Origin: Dyadobacter subterraneus
Lineage (GTDB): Bacteria > Bacteroidota > Bacteroidia > Cytophagales > Spirosomataceae
DNA: 64,000 bases
Reading direction: 5' to 3'
NCBI RefSeq assembly: GCF_015221875.1
Contig: NZ_JACYGY010000001.1
Location: 5,806,501-5,870,500, forward strand
The position numbers and the translations under genes were made by a program. The notes under the pieces were generated by a model. The model ran no database searches and was not told the origin of the DNA. It saw only the letters and a program-made list of their open reading frames with translations. Of the stretch, positions 35,583 to 44,250 are shown one piece after another; position 1 is the first letter of the stretch, and each line of letters begins with the position of its first letter.

Positions 35583-36545
35583 ATGGCTACCGGACCGATT
35601 GTAACACTAACCATTAACCCGGCTCTGGACAAAAGTGCGAACGTGGATCGCATAGTCCCGGAAAATAAGCTGCGTTGTGATACGCCTAATTTTGAAGCTG
35701 GCGGAGGTGGAATTAATGTAGCAAAAGCCATTCACCGGCTGGGCGGAAATCCTATCGCCATTTTCACAATTGGCGGTCCAACCGGACAACGTTTACATAA
35801 ACTGGTAAAAAGTGAAGGCGTAGAAACGCTCGTTATTGAAACAAAACAATGGACTCGTGAAAATTTCCACGTTCTGGAAACCAGTACCGGTTTTCAGTAT
35901 CGCTTTGGTGTTCCGGGTTCAGAATTGATGCCAACCGAAGTCCGGTCTATTCTGGAAACTATTGAAGAATTTGATCCAAAACCTTCCTATATCATAGCCA
36001 GCGGAAGTTTGCCGCCTGGCGCTCCTGACGATTTTTACGGACAAATTGCAAAAATTGCCCATCAGCAAGGTGCAAGATTCATTGCAGATGCCTCGGGAGA
36101 TGCGCTTAAATCTGCCACAGAAGCAGGGGTATATTTGTTGAAACCAAATATTACCGAGCTAAGTCAGCTTGTTGGTGTTGACAAACTGGAAATGGATGAT
36201 GTGGATGATGCGGCCCGTGCGTTGATTATCCGTAATCAATGTGAAGTTGTAGTTGTTTCCATGGGTGCGATGGGTGCGATGCTTGTTACAGAAGATCAGG
36301 TTGAACATATTCCTGCGCCACCGGTTAAGAAAAAAAGTGCAGTTGGTGCCGGAGATAGTATGGTAGCCGGAATTGTATGGACGCTTTCTCAGGGAAAATC
36401 TTTACGTGAAGCAGTTCGTATGGGTGTTGCCTGCGGATCAGCTGCTACAATGAATGCGGGTAGTGAATTATTTAAAATGCAGGATGTAAATAAATTAATG
36501 GACTGGCTGAACCGCTACGGAAAACGCTATTCCGGAAATTCATAA
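35583..36545 (+). CDS. PfkB-family sugar kinase (1-phosphofructokinase / 6-phosphofructokinase II type)
   Basis: A 320-residue ribokinase-fold kinase. It begins VTLTINPALDKSANVD, the substrate region of the phosphofructokinase branch, and has GGGGINVAKAIHRLGG (PfkB signature 1, about 40-55). The catalytic base and anion hole are in VGAGDSMVAGIVW near 255-267. It should phosphorylate a sugar phosphate such as fructose 6-phosphate or tagatose 6-phosphate with ATP. No PTS genes are nearby, so the fructose-6-phosphate (PfkB) role is more likely than fructose 1-phosphate. Confidence 0.87.
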   Translation: MATGPIVTLTINPALDKSANVDRIVPENKLRCDTPNFEAGGGGINVAKAIHRLGGNPIAIFTIGGPTGQRLHKLVKSEGVETLVIETKQWTRENFHVLETSTGFQYRFGVPGSELMPTEVRSILETIEEFDPKPSYIIASGSLPPGAPDDFYGQIAKIAHQQGARFIADASGDALKSATEAGVYLLKPNITELSQLVGVDKLEMDDVDDAARALIIRNQCEVVVVSMGAMGAMLVTEDQVEHIPAPPVKKKSAVGAGDSMVAGIVWTLSQGKSLREAVRMGVACGSAATMNAGSELFKMQDVNKLMDWLNRYGKRYSGNS

Positions 36546-36578
36546 CCGAGTTTTGTCAGGGATTTCTAATATCCACCA

Positions 36579-36596
36579 ATCCTGAAAGGATGACAT
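36579..36596 (+). repeat. Short palindromic repeat, copy 1
   Basis: ATCCTGAAAGGATGACAT. The first 13 bases form a small hairpin ATCCT/AGGAT. Copy 2 lies 52 bases downstream and shares the tail TGACAT with a changed but still paired stem. Confidence 0.6.
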
Positions 36597-36630
36597 TATT
36601 ATAGAAGTGGCTGAATTATCAATAAACCAA

Positions 36631-36648
36631 ACCCTGAAAGGGTGACAT
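36631..36648 (+). repeat. Short palindromic repeat, copy 2
   Basis: ACCCTGAAAGGGTGACAT. Same plan as copy 1, with the second stem pair T-A replaced by C-G (compensatory change). Confidence 0.6.
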
Positions 36649-36687
36649 AACAATTCTCCCAAATTCATTATACCTAACAAGGAATCC

Positions 36688-36724
36688 AAGACCTTGCAAT
36701 CATAAACTTGCAAGGTCTTTTTTA
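36688..36724 (+). terminator. Intrinsic terminator after the PfkB-type kinase
   Basis: 12-bp stem AAGACCTTGCAA / TTGCAAGGTCTT, 8-base loop and a T run. Confidence 0.88.
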
Positions 36725-36778
36725 TATAAAATAGATAGAAAATTAACCTCACCGTCTTTTCTTGAAAAACCTCTTTTC

Positions 36779-37840
36779 ATGAACGACAACCATTCCCGCC
36801 GCCAATTCGCCAAAGTTGCAGCTGTTACCGCAGCAGCACTTACTTTCAAACCATTTTATATTCTTCACGCCAAACCAAAGGCGGATGGAGAAATAATAGG
36901 CCATGGAACACACCGTTACCGGGTTCATCAGGGCTGGGGAAATCTGGATGCTTCCAAATTTCCTATCAATAACTGTCATGAAATGGTTGAGGATAGCAAG
37001 GGGCGTTTAATCATGGTGGGTGATGAGGTTAAAAATAATATTTTGATTTACGATCGTTCCGGTAAATTATTGGATAGCTGGGGCCACGATTTTCCCGGCG
37101 GGCACGGACTTACGCTTTGGAATGCAAATGGAGAAGAATTCCTCTTCGTGTGTGATCCGAACATAGGAAAAGTTTTCAAAACAGATTTGAAAGGAAAAAT
37201 TCTTTTGACGATTGAACATCCATCAAAAGTTGGGGCATATAAAGAAGCAGATGCTTTTAAACCAACCGAAACAGCAATTGGTCCCGACGGCACGATTTAT
37301 ATCGCTGATGGATATGGTTCACAATGGATTTTAAGATACACCCCAAAAGGTGAATTCATAGATAAATTCGGTGGACCGGGTGATGGCGACAGCCAATTTT
37401 CAACTGCGCATGGTATCGCAATTGACAGTCGTGACAAGGCAAATCCTACCCTGCTGATTACTTCACGCGCACATAACGCTTTCAAACGTTTCACATTGGA
37501 TGGAAAATATCTGTCGACTATTTTCCTGCCGGGTGCATTTGTTTGTCGGCCGGTTTTTGATGGAGATACTTTATATTCCGGAGTTTGCTGGTCACGTTTG
37601 CGCTATTTAAATCAAACACCAGATTCTGGTTTTGTAACAATTCTGGATAAAAACAATAAAGTAATTTCCAATCCGGGCGGTACTAAACCTGAATATTTGA
37701 ATGGAAAATTGCAGCTCATGGTGCAGGACAAACCGATTTTCATGCACTGCCATGATGTTTGTATTGATCAGGACAAAAACATTTATGTTTGTCAGTGGAA
37801 TGCGAAGAAAACATATCCGGTGAAACTGGAACGGGTTTAA
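36779..37840 (+). CDS. Tat-exported six-bladed beta-propeller (NHL-repeat-like) protein
   Basis: A 353-residue protein that starts MNDNHSRRQFAKVAAVTAAALT, a twin-arginine signal (SRRQFAK). The mature part is a series of NHL-like blades: DASKFPINNCHEMVEDSKGRLIMVGDEV, TAIGPDGTIYIADGYGSQWILRYTPKGEFIDKFG, AHGIAIDSRD, and a closing HDVCIDQDKNIYVCQW. Proteins of this type act in the periplasm and bind ligands or act as sugar lactonase-like enzymes. Substrate and catalytic residues are not obvious. It stands 8 bases from the convergent membrane-protein gene. Confidence 0.82.
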   Translation: MNDNHSRRQFAKVAAVTAAALTFKPFYILHAKPKADGEIIGHGTHRYRVHQGWGNLDASKFPINNCHEMVEDSKGRLIMVGDEVKNNILIYDRSGKLLDSWGHDFPGGHGLTLWNANGEEFLFVCDPNIGKVFKTDLKGKILLTIEHPSKVGAYKEADAFKPTETAIGPDGTIYIADGYGSQWILRYTPKGEFIDKFGGPGDGDSQFSTAHGIAIDSRDKANPTLLITSRAHNAFKRFTLDGKYLSTIFLPGAFVCRPVFDGDTLYSGVCWSRLRYLNQTPDSGFVTILDKNNKVISNPGGTKPEYLNGKLQLMVQDKPIFMHCHDVCIDQDKNIYVCQWNAKKTYPVKLERV

Positions 37841-37847
37841 AAAATCC

Positions 37848-38615
37848 CTAACTCTGTTGTCTAATTAATCTAATCGCCAACCCATTGACAGACATCGTAA
37901 CAATGGCTAAGATTCCGTATGCCAATCCAACATGCATAATTGGTACCAGCCACCAAACGCCAATCAGGAAAATTACAAAACCATAACTCGCCGAAAGAAG
38001 TCCGTAAAGAATTCTGGCCGTTGCCTGCGAACCCTGTTGTATATGCGTAAAGACGGCTAAGGTAGAAGTCATGATAGGAAATGGCGTCAAAATCCCGCTC
38101 CACGTAGGACCCAGCTTCTCTGCAAGCTGGGTTAGTAAAACCACAAACAAAGTCGCGACAAACATTCTTAACGGAATGTCATAAACCGGATGTTTTTTAT
38201 ATTCGGGTTTGTCTTTTGGTTTTGGAAAAATATACAAGACGCCTGTCAATACAATCAAATTTAAAGCTACGGCAAAAGGAAGTGATGGCGTGCGTCCCAA
38301 TGAAGCGAGCGCAACAATAAAGAAAGCTACATAACTGAGTAGCAAAGCCGGCAGCCAATGCATTCTTGGTGCCGCTATTGAATAAATCAAAGCAAAAAAA
38401 GTTGTACCGATTGAACCCATCAAAGCGGATGGCACCGTTGAAGCTGCAAAATCTGCACCGTTTTCAATGGCTATAAAAATTGAAATCGGGCCTGCAATCC
38501 AGGGGAATCCTCCCAGCCAGCCACCAAATCCTTCACCCCATTTTCTAACAGAAAGCGTAACGCCAGCGATCAGCGGCGGCATCAGGAGTATTTTAATCAG
38601 TAAAAGATTATGCAC
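37848..38615 (-). CDS. Multi-spanning inner membrane protein of unknown function
   Basis: A 255-residue protein with about eight hydrophobic segments and few charged residues apart from a central loop (PKPKDKPEYKKHPVYD, about 150-165). Conserved-looking small motifs are GGWLGGFPWIAGPISIF near 30-46 and WSGILTPFPIMTSTLAVF near 190-207, similar inverted halves that hint at an internal duplication. No transporter family is named with confidence. Its start lies 100 bases from the Zur-type operator, but the gene points away from the metal-uptake operon, so it may or may not be in that regulon. Confidence 0.65.
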   Translation of the reverse strand: MHNLLLIKILLMPPLIAGVTLSVRKWGEGFGGWLGGFPWIAGPISIFIAIENGADFAASTVPSALMGSIGTTFFALIYSIAAPRMHWLPALLLSYVAFFIVALASLGRTPSLPFAVALNLIVLTGVLYIFPKPKDKPEYKKHPVYDIPLRMFVATLFVVLLTQLAEKLGPTWSGILTPFPIMTSTLAVFTHIQQGSQATARILYGLLSASYGFVIFLIGVWWLVPIMHVGLAYGILAIVTMSVNGLAIRLIRQQS

Positions 38616-38716
38616 TTTTTTCAGGATTTACGGTAGTCTGCGCTGCTTTTCACCAAACAATCAGTCTTCAAATTTACAAGGTTAAAACAAAAGCTAAGAA
38701 GAAAATTCAAAATAAT

Positions 38717-38748
38717 ATTGCAACCTAGTTGCATAAATTATACTTTTG
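38717..38748 (+). promoter_or_regulatory. Promoter of the TonB-dependent receptor gene
   Basis: ATTG (-33-like) at 38717-38720, a 20-base spacer and TACTTTTG at 38741-38748, an exact TAnnTTTG match. Both elements are overlapped by Zur-type boxes. Confidence 0.65.
38719..38733. promoter_or_regulatory. Zur-type operator, box 1
   Basis: TGCAAC-CTA-GTTGCA, a perfect 6-3-6 palindrome that covers the -33 element of the receptor promoter. The same palindrome occurs before merC at 42411. Confidence 0.7.
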
Positions 38749-38764
38749 CAACGTTGTAGCAAAA
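38744..38764. promoter_or_regulatory. Zur-type operator, box 2
   Basis: TTTTGCAAC-GTT-GTAGCAAAA: 9-base arms with one mismatch, same core as box 1 (TGCAAC-N3-GTtGCA). It overlaps the -7 element and the presumed start of transcription. Confidence 0.65.
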
Positions 38765-38888
38765 AGGAAATTCTGCGCAATAGCCATTTCACTCCAAATT
38801 TTGAATATAACCCGGAGAATATAGGATTAAGAATATTTTCATCTTGAGAATCAGCTATTCCTCAAAAAATCTCCGCCTATGATAACTG

Positions 38889-41210
38889 ATGAAAAAATAC
38901 CTTTTCTTACACCTGATCATAATCACTTCATCTATTAGCTATGGACAAAATCCTTCTTGTACCTGTTTTATCAAAGGAGTTGTTCTCGATCAACATAGCA
39001 GCCAGCCAATTGTAGGAGCAACTGTTTTATTGACAGGTACAACGAATGGAGTTTTTACGGATAATAAAGGACGATATGAAATCAGGAATTTATGTCCTGG
39101 TTCCTATCAGCTTGAAGCCCGGATTGTAGGGTACAGTGTTTACAAACAAACAATTGATCTAACCGCAGGACATGAACAAAATTTCACACTTCTTGAACAG
39201 GAAGTTCATTTAAAAGATGTAGAAATTACAGCCCAAAGAACGGATGCTCCATCATCTCAGCCGCTGACTACGATTTCAGGAAATGATCTTGAACAAACCA
39301 GGGGACAAACATTGGGTGAAAGTTTGAAAGGTATAACCGGTGTTACCTCCATGCAAACCGGCTCTTCGATTTCGAAACCCGTTATCCACGGTTTGCACAG
39401 CAACCGGGTATTAATTATGAATAGTGGCGTGCGGCAGGAAGGTCAGCAATGGGGTTCTGAACATGCTCCGGAAATTGACCCATTTGTTGCAACACGCCTG
39501 TCAGTGATAAAAGGTGCAGCTGGAGTCCGGTATGGTTCTGATGCTATTGGTGGTGTGATTTTGGTTGAACCCGAAGAATTACCATTCAACAAACCGCTGA
39601 GTGGTGAAGTAAATCTTGTTGGTTTTACAAATGGCAGACAAGGCGTTGCTTCCTCAACCGTGCAAGGCGGAATAAAAGGATTGTCCGGTTTTGGCTGGCG
39701 CGCACAGGGAACCATCAAACGTGGAGGTAATCTTCGCACACCAAACTACTTTCTTGACAACACAGGAATCAGTGAAAAGAATTTTTCGCTTGGCGCCGGC
39801 TATCGTCACAAAGGTTTTGGAATTGATCTTTTTTACAGCCGTTTTGATACCAAAATCGGAATCTTTTCAGGCTCGCATATTGGCAGTGTAACCGATTTAC
39901 TCAACGTTATAAATAATGGCGAACCTTTCGTAAAATCAGGATTTAGCTATAAGATCGGAAGACCTGACCAAAACGTAACGCATGATCTGCTTAAAGCAGA
40001 AACGCATTATAATTTTCAGGATGGTAACCGTTTGCAGTGGACAATCGCGCAACAGGTCAATAACCGGAATGAGTATGATTTACATGTTCCAAGAAATGAT
40101 TCAATAGCAGCTTTGAATCATCCTGAGCTTACTTTCAAACTCAATACGCTGACAAATGATGTGATCTGGGATCACAAACCGATTGCAGGAAAAATCGCCG
40201 GACAAGTTGGTGTAAGCACATTATACCAATACAATCTGATGACGGGAAGACCGCTCATTCCAAATTTCAATCAATTTAATATCAGTGTTTTCTGGATTGA
40301 AAGATATGTAAAAAACGACTGGGAATTTGAAGCAGGCGTCCGTTATGATTACCGCAAACTAAGCACCCACAGGATTGTGAGCCGGCAGAAAATTTCGAAT
40401 TATTTTGATTTTCATAATGGTTCGGGAACGGTTGGTGCAACCCGGAATTTAACAGAACATTTGTCCGCGCGTATCAATGCCGGCAGTACCTGGCGCGCGC
40501 CTAATGTCAGTGAATTGTTCAGCGACGGCGTGCATCACGGAGCCGCGGCTTTCGAAAAAGGTGATTCCACTTTGCATCCTGAAAAAGCTTTTAATTCCAT
40601 TGCCAGCATAAAATATGCAAGCGAAAAATTGACGATAGAAATTGGTGGTTATTTCAATTATATCAAGGATTTTATTTACCTAAAACCTCAACCTGAACCG
40701 ATTTTAACAGTCAGAGGTGCATTTCCATATTTTAAATACACGCAAACAGATGCTTCTTTTAAGGGGATTGATGTTTCTGCTGCCTGGCAGTTTGTCAAAA
40801 ATATTACAGCAACGAGCAAGTTAAGTTACCTGAAAGCTTACGATACCCGCAATGACAATTATCTGGTGATGATTCCTGCAAACAGGTGGGATAACCAGGT
40901 AAAATATGAAATTCCCGCATTGGCAAATCTTCATAATGTCTTTTTTTCTGTTGGAAATCTTTGGGTAGCGCGCCAAAAACGTGTACCGCCGAACAGTGAT
41001 TTCATGCCTCCGCCAGCAGCTTATTCACTTTGGAATATTCAGGCTGGTGGCACCATTCACATATCCAATAAACAACAGCTGGAAATCGGACTTTCTGTTC
41101 AAAACTTATTCAATACGGTGTATCGGGACTATATGAACCGGTTCCGGTATTATGCTGATGACATTGGCCGTAATGCTTCGCTTCGTCTCAAATGGAAATT
41201 CGGAGCGTAA
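38889..41210 (+). CDS. TonB-dependent outer membrane receptor (metal uptake type)
   Basis: A 773-residue protein with a signal peptide (end near SYGQN), a carboxypeptidase-regulatory-like domain (about 28-112, IVGATVLLTGTTNGVFTDNKGRYEI), a plug (about 120-240, SGNDLEQTRGQTLGESLKGITGV, KPVIHGLHSNRVLIMNSGVRQEGQQWGSEHAPEID) and a 22-strand-type barrel with a C-terminal aromatic region. The plug is close to those of zinc and copper receptors. The promoter carries two palindromes shared with a MerC gene and a Zur-like gene next door, so import of zinc (or another divalent metal) is inferred. There is no SusD partner. Confidence 0.88.
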   Translation: MKKYLFLHLIIITSSISYGQNPSCTCFIKGVVLDQHSSQPIVGATVLLTGTTNGVFTDNKGRYEIRNLCPGSYQLEARIVGYSVYKQTIDLTAGHEQNFTLLEQEVHLKDVEITAQRTDAPSSQPLTTISGNDLEQTRGQTLGESLKGITGVTSMQTGSSISKPVIHGLHSNRVLIMNSGVRQEGQQWGSEHAPEIDPFVATRLSVIKGAAGVRYGSDAIGGVILVEPEELPFNKPLSGEVNLVGFTNGRQGVASSTVQGGIKGLSGFGWRAQGTIKRGGNLRTPNYFLDNTGISEKNFSLGAGYRHKGFGIDLFYSRFDTKIGIFSGSHIGSVTDLLNVINNGEPFVKSGFSYKIGRPDQNVTHDLLKAETHYNFQDGNRLQWTIAQQVNNRNEYDLHVPRNDSIAALNHPELTFKLNTLTNDVIWDHKPIAGKIAGQVGVSTLYQYNLMTGRPLIPNFNQFNISVFWIERYVKNDWEFEAGVRYDYRKLSTHRIVSRQKISNYFDFHNGSGTVGATRNLTEHLSARINAGSTWRAPNVSELFSDGVHHGAAAFEKGDSTLHPEKAFNSIASIKYASEKLTIEIGGYFNYIKDFIYLKPQPEPILTVRGAFPYFKYTQTDASFKGIDVSAAWQFVKNITATSKLSYLKAYDTRNDNYLVMIPANRWDNQVKYEIPALANLHNVFFSVGNLWVARQKRVPPNSDFMPPPAAYSLWNIQAGGTIHISNKQQLEIGLSVQNLFNTVYRDYMNRFRYYADDIGRNASLRLKWKFGA

Positions 41211-41246
41211 AAAAATATTACTCTTTTTTATTTAACAAAACAATAG

Positions 41247-41801
41247 ATGAACATGAACCGTAAATTAACCTGGATGCTACTTTTTGGCATTGCCGCATTA
41301 TTCACTCAATGCAAAGATTCTGGTGATGAAGTTGAAGCTGATGATGAAAATGAATTAATCACTTCTGTTACACTGACTTTTACCGAAGTTGGGACCGGTA
41401 CCGTAACCACTTTTGCTTACAAAGATCCGGACGGAGATGGCGGAAATGCACCAACCAAATTTGATACTATTTCTTTGAAAGCAAACACAAGTTATACTTT
41501 GACACCCGCATTCCTGGATGAAAGTAAAACGCCGATTGATGATATCACAGCAGAAATCAAGGAAAAAGCTTACGAGCATTTGTTGGTTTACACACCAAAT
41601 CCTACAACGCTTTTGACTTATACTTATGGTGATAAAGATACGAACGGTTATCCGATTGGTTTAACAGGAACAGCGAAAGCAGGTGCCGCAGGTACAGGAA
41701 CTTTAAAAGTGCAGCTTCGTCATCAGCCAAATGCCAAAAATGGCACAATCACGCCGGGCAGCGATGATGTAAACCTTGATTTTAATCTGAAAGTTAAATA
41801 G
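41247..41801 (+). CDS. Lipoprotein of the metal-uptake operon, unknown function
   Basis: A 184-residue protein with a lipobox ALFTQC (Cys near 22; MNMN gives two possible starts), then an acidic linker (KDSGDEVEADDENE) and a beta-rich domain: TSVTLTFTEVGTG, FAYKDPDGDGGNAP, and a C-terminal GTLKVQLRHQPNAKNG...DVNLDFNLKVK. The D-P-D-G-D-G-G segment is rich in acidic residues and could bind a divalent cation. It begins 36 bases after the receptor gene and should be co-transcribed. It probably assists metal capture at the outer membrane. Confidence 0.75.
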   Translation: MNMNRKLTWMLLFGIAALFTQCKDSGDEVEADDENELITSVTLTFTEVGTGTVTTFAYKDPDGDGGNAPTKFDTISLKANTSYTLTPAFLDESKTPIDDITAEIKEKAYEHLLVYTPNPTTLLTYTYGDKDTNGYPIGLTGTAKAGAAGTGTLKVQLRHQPNAKNGTITPGSDDVNLDFNLKVK

Positions 41802-41814
41802 GTGGAAGTAATAA

Positions 41815-41850
41815 AGAAGGGAGACTGGTGTTTTACCGGTCTCCCTTTTT
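41815..41850. terminator. Bidirectional intrinsic terminator
   Basis: Stem AAGGGAGACTGGT / ACCGGTCTCCCTT (one mismatch) between the convergent lipoprotein and Zur-like genes, with T runs on each side. Confidence 0.85.
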
Positions 41851-41854
41851 ATAT

Positions 41855-42271
41855 TTATTCAGCGACACATTCAGGACAAGTTCCCTGAATCAGTAAATTA
41901 AAACTTGCAGGGTGATATCCCTGGGGCAAAGCAACATTCGGGATATGTAAATTTTCCAGACAATTCGTTTTACCACAAGAACTGCATTTGAAATGGATGT
42001 GGTCGTGCTGATGTTTTTCTTCTGAACACTGATGCGAACAAAGCGCATAACGCAATCCTTCATCATCCAGAACTTTGTGGATAATCCCTTTTTCCAAAAA
42101 GGTTTTCAAAGTTCGATAGATCGTTACACGGTCGTAGCTCTCCCCTAACGCTCCTTCCAGATCACCATGTGAAAGCGCATTTTTTTTATTTATAAAAGCT
42201 GAAAGAACATCTTCACGACACGTTGTAGTACGTAAATGATGACCTTTTAGTGTTTCTCTTAACTGCTCCAT
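41855..42271 (-). CDS. Fur-family regulator, Zur-like
   Basis: A 138-residue Fur-family repressor. The winged helix is TTTCREDVLSAFINKKNALSHGDLEGALGESYDRVTIYRTL. The metal-binding half has HQCSEEKHQHDHIHFKCSSCGKTNCLENLHIP and a C-terminal QGTCPECVAE, so two C-x2-C pairs for the structural zinc and a His-rich sensory region. The context (zinc-type receptor, MerC, palindromes of the Zur kind) favours zinc sensing. It most probably represses the receptor operon and merC when metal is plentiful. It is a second Fur-family protein beside that at 25.9 kb. Confidence 0.88.
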   Translation of the reverse strand: MEQLRETLKGHHLRTTTCREDVLSAFINKKNALSHGDLEGALGESYDRVTIYRTLKTFLEKGIIHKVLDDEGLRYALCSHQCSEEKHQHDHIHFKCSSCGKTNCLENLHIPNVALPQGYHPASFNLLIQGTCPECVAE

Positions 42272-42410
42272 TATGTACCAATTTAATTTCTTTGCTGGTA
42301 TCGGCTACCTTAAAAACCTTTCCTGCCAAAGTTAAGTTCGAAGTTCACGAAAATCGGTGTAAAGACAAATTCTTTTCCTTTTTCAAACCTAAAATATAAA
42401 CAAAATATTT

Positions 42411-42425
42411 TGCAACAATGTTGCA
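42411..42425. promoter_or_regulatory. Zur-type operator before merC
   Basis: TGCAAC-AAT-GTTGCA, a perfect 6-3-6 palindrome with the same arms as box 1 at 38719. It overlaps the -33 region of the merC promoter. Confidence 0.72.
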
Positions 42426-42451
42426 TTTAAATACATGAAGTTTTACTTTTG
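42420..42451 (+). promoter_or_regulatory. Promoter of merC
   Basis: GTTG at 42420-42423, a 20-base spacer and TACTTTTG at 42444-42451. Because the -7 element covers an upstream in-frame ATG (42449), translation must begin at the next ATG, 42476. Confidence 0.68.
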
Positions 42452-42475
42452 TATCCTTACCGTACAAAATCAGTA

Positions 42476-42865
42476 ATGACTCACACGCATAACAAGGCAG
42501 ATTATATAGGAATACTTGGCTCCGTTTTATGTATTATACACTGCATAGCCATGCCTGCACTCGCAATGGGAACGGCATTTACGCATAACCATCACATGCA
42601 TTTTGGATTTATTTCGCTTGATTATCTTTTTATAATCATCAATGGAATTGCTGTTTATTTTGCAACAAAAGATCACAAATCGATTTTGCTGAAAATATTA
42701 CTTTGGGGCGCATTAATGATCTTTGCAGTCTCTCTGATTTTCGAAAACCGCCACTATATACTTCACTGGCTGGGGTATATCGGGTCGATATTATTGATCA
42801 CAGGGCATTTCATCAATCTGTATATCTGCCAAATTGCACCAAGAATCAAACTGAAAGTTTCCTGA
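42476..42865 (+). CDS. MerC-domain membrane protein
   Basis: A 129-residue four-helix membrane protein from the ATG at 42476. It begins MTHTHNKADYIGILGSVLCIIHCIAMP, with the MerC-type Cys pair (C-x4-C: LCIIHC) in the first helix, followed by three more helices and a short basic end. MerC proteins carry mercuric ions inward, but in Bacteroidota many sit under Zur control and are thought to handle zinc or another metal. The Zur-type operator in its promoter supports this. It is divergent from the Zur-like gene. Confidence 0.82.
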   Translation: MTHTHNKADYIGILGSVLCIIHCIAMPALAMGTAFTHNHHMHFGFISLDYLFIIINGIAVYFATKDHKSILLKILLWGALMIFAVSLIFENRHYILHWLGYIGSILLITGHFINLYICQIAPRIKLKVS

Positions 42866-42867
42866 AT

Positions 42868-44133
42868 TTATTTGTCGTACCGAACTTCAAAACGGCCAAG
42901 ATCCGGACGGTTTGCACGATGTCTTTCCAATTCATAATCAAATACCGCTTTTCCTAAATCGCGCATAAAAGGCAGGCCGATTTCATCATAGTCGTATTTA
43001 TTATCATTGAAAATCTGATCTTCGTTGCAATAAATTACGGCTGTCAGCATAAATTCAATTCCTTTTTCAAAATCTGCGATGTAGGCATTATCCAGCAAAT
43101 ATCCATAAGCATCTCCGCATTTATTGAACAAACGGATATGTCGTGGAAGCCGGGTTTTTGTCCCTCCAAATAATAAAAACTTGACATAACCATCGTAATA
43201 GTCGTCCGTGTAATTTGCCGGAAATTCCGTTTCCACAGGAAATTGCGACATATACTGATAGACAAAACGGTAATCTTCTTTTGTCAGGTTGAAACGTTCT
43301 TTGACCGGCACACTTTCCGGAAAGAAAAGTGCTTTTAAAAGTTTGTGCTGATCTTCAAGGGCGAAATAGTTCTTTTCAGTAAAGTCAAATGGTTCATTAA
43401 CCAATACACCGTTTTTCAAATATCCCTTTCCTCTTTTAATTGGCTCAGGAGAAATAAATTTCTGATCAGAATATTTTCCCGGCTGCTCGTAAACCACTTT
43501 TCCGTCCTTTTCAAAACGGGTTGGATTAGTATAACGATTATTTTCAGTACCGATAGCAGATTCCAGTCTGTGCGCTATTCTTACATCTTTATATCCTTTG
43601 GACTGCATGGAATCATTGAAATCCTTTTGCCCGATAAATTCATATAACCGGTTGAAAGCATCATTATCGCTTGCGAGAAGTATTTTTTTTGCATAATGCG
43701 CTACTGACGGCAATTTGTCCTCAGCTGTTGTATCTGCTTTTACAGCCGTTTCTTCCGGACGATCAGCGCCGGTAAACATCGGTGTATATTTATCAATTCC
43801 GAGTTTATTTACTTTTTCCAAAGCCAATAATACTGCGGGAAGTTTTACAGTACTGGCGGGATAGAAATATTGGGCTTTATTAACATGGTAGCCATAGGTT
43901 GTAAATTTTGGCTCATTTTTATTATTCCGGTCAATTTTAGTGTATAAAATCTGCACTTCATATTTATCAGGATTGTCCAAAACATTAGCCAGTCCGGCTG
44001 AATGTTTTTTTAATAACTTCTCTAAAAACTGTCCGTTATGAATCTGCGCCATTGATGGCAGGGCGATCATGCTAATGAAAAAGCAGGTTAATGTTTTGGA
44101 AAAAGATAACCGAAAAATATCTGAACAAATCAT
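42868..44133 (-). CDS. Exported serine hydrolase of the class A beta-lactamase fold
   Basis: A 421-residue protein with a signal peptide (end near SMAQI). The active-site S-x-x-K is Ser94-Thr-Val-Lys97 in YPASTVKLPA, followed by the second motif Ser155-Asp-Asn157 in LLASDNDAF. The third motif, usually K-T/S-G, appears as KCG near residue 335 (FNKCGDAYG). It is about 130 residues longer than true class A beta-lactamases. It may be a transpeptidase-like or other serine hydrolase of the periplasm; antibiotic hydrolysis is not implied. It ends 3 bases from the convergent merC gene. Confidence 0.78.
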   Translation of the reverse strand: MICSDIFRLSFSKTLTCFFISMIALPSMAQIHNGQFLEKLLKKHSAGLANVLDNPDKYEVQILYTKIDRNNKNEPKFTTYGYHVNKAQYFYPASTVKLPAVLLALEKVNKLGIDKYTPMFTGADRPEETAVKADTTAEDKLPSVAHYAKKILLASDNDAFNRLYEFIGQKDFNDSMQSKGYKDVRIAHRLESAIGTENNRYTNPTRFEKDGKVVYEQPGKYSDQKFISPEPIKRGKGYLKNGVLVNEPFDFTEKNYFALEDQHKLLKALFFPESVPVKERFNLTKEDYRFVYQYMSQFPVETEFPANYTDDYYDGYVKFLLFGGTKTRLPRHIRLFNKCGDAYGYLLDNAYIADFEKGIEFMLTAVIYCNEDQIFNDNKYDYDEIGLPFMRDLGKAVFDYELERHRANRPDLGRFEVRYDK

Positions 44134-44250
44134 AGTGTAACAACAGGCACGTGGTTAACGAAGATACTATATTTTACTTTTTAAAGGGCGTATGGAATTA
44201 TATTTAACTACTTCCTGCCTTTACTAATCGAATATAAACAATGGCGACTA

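Noticed and set aside
42449..42475. Upstream ATG for merC
   Set aside because: It overlaps the -7 element of the promoter; translation from 42476 fits.
42868..44133. Antibiotic-resistance beta-lactamase
   Set aside because: Too long, third motif altered, and no resistance context; the fold alone does not show such activity.
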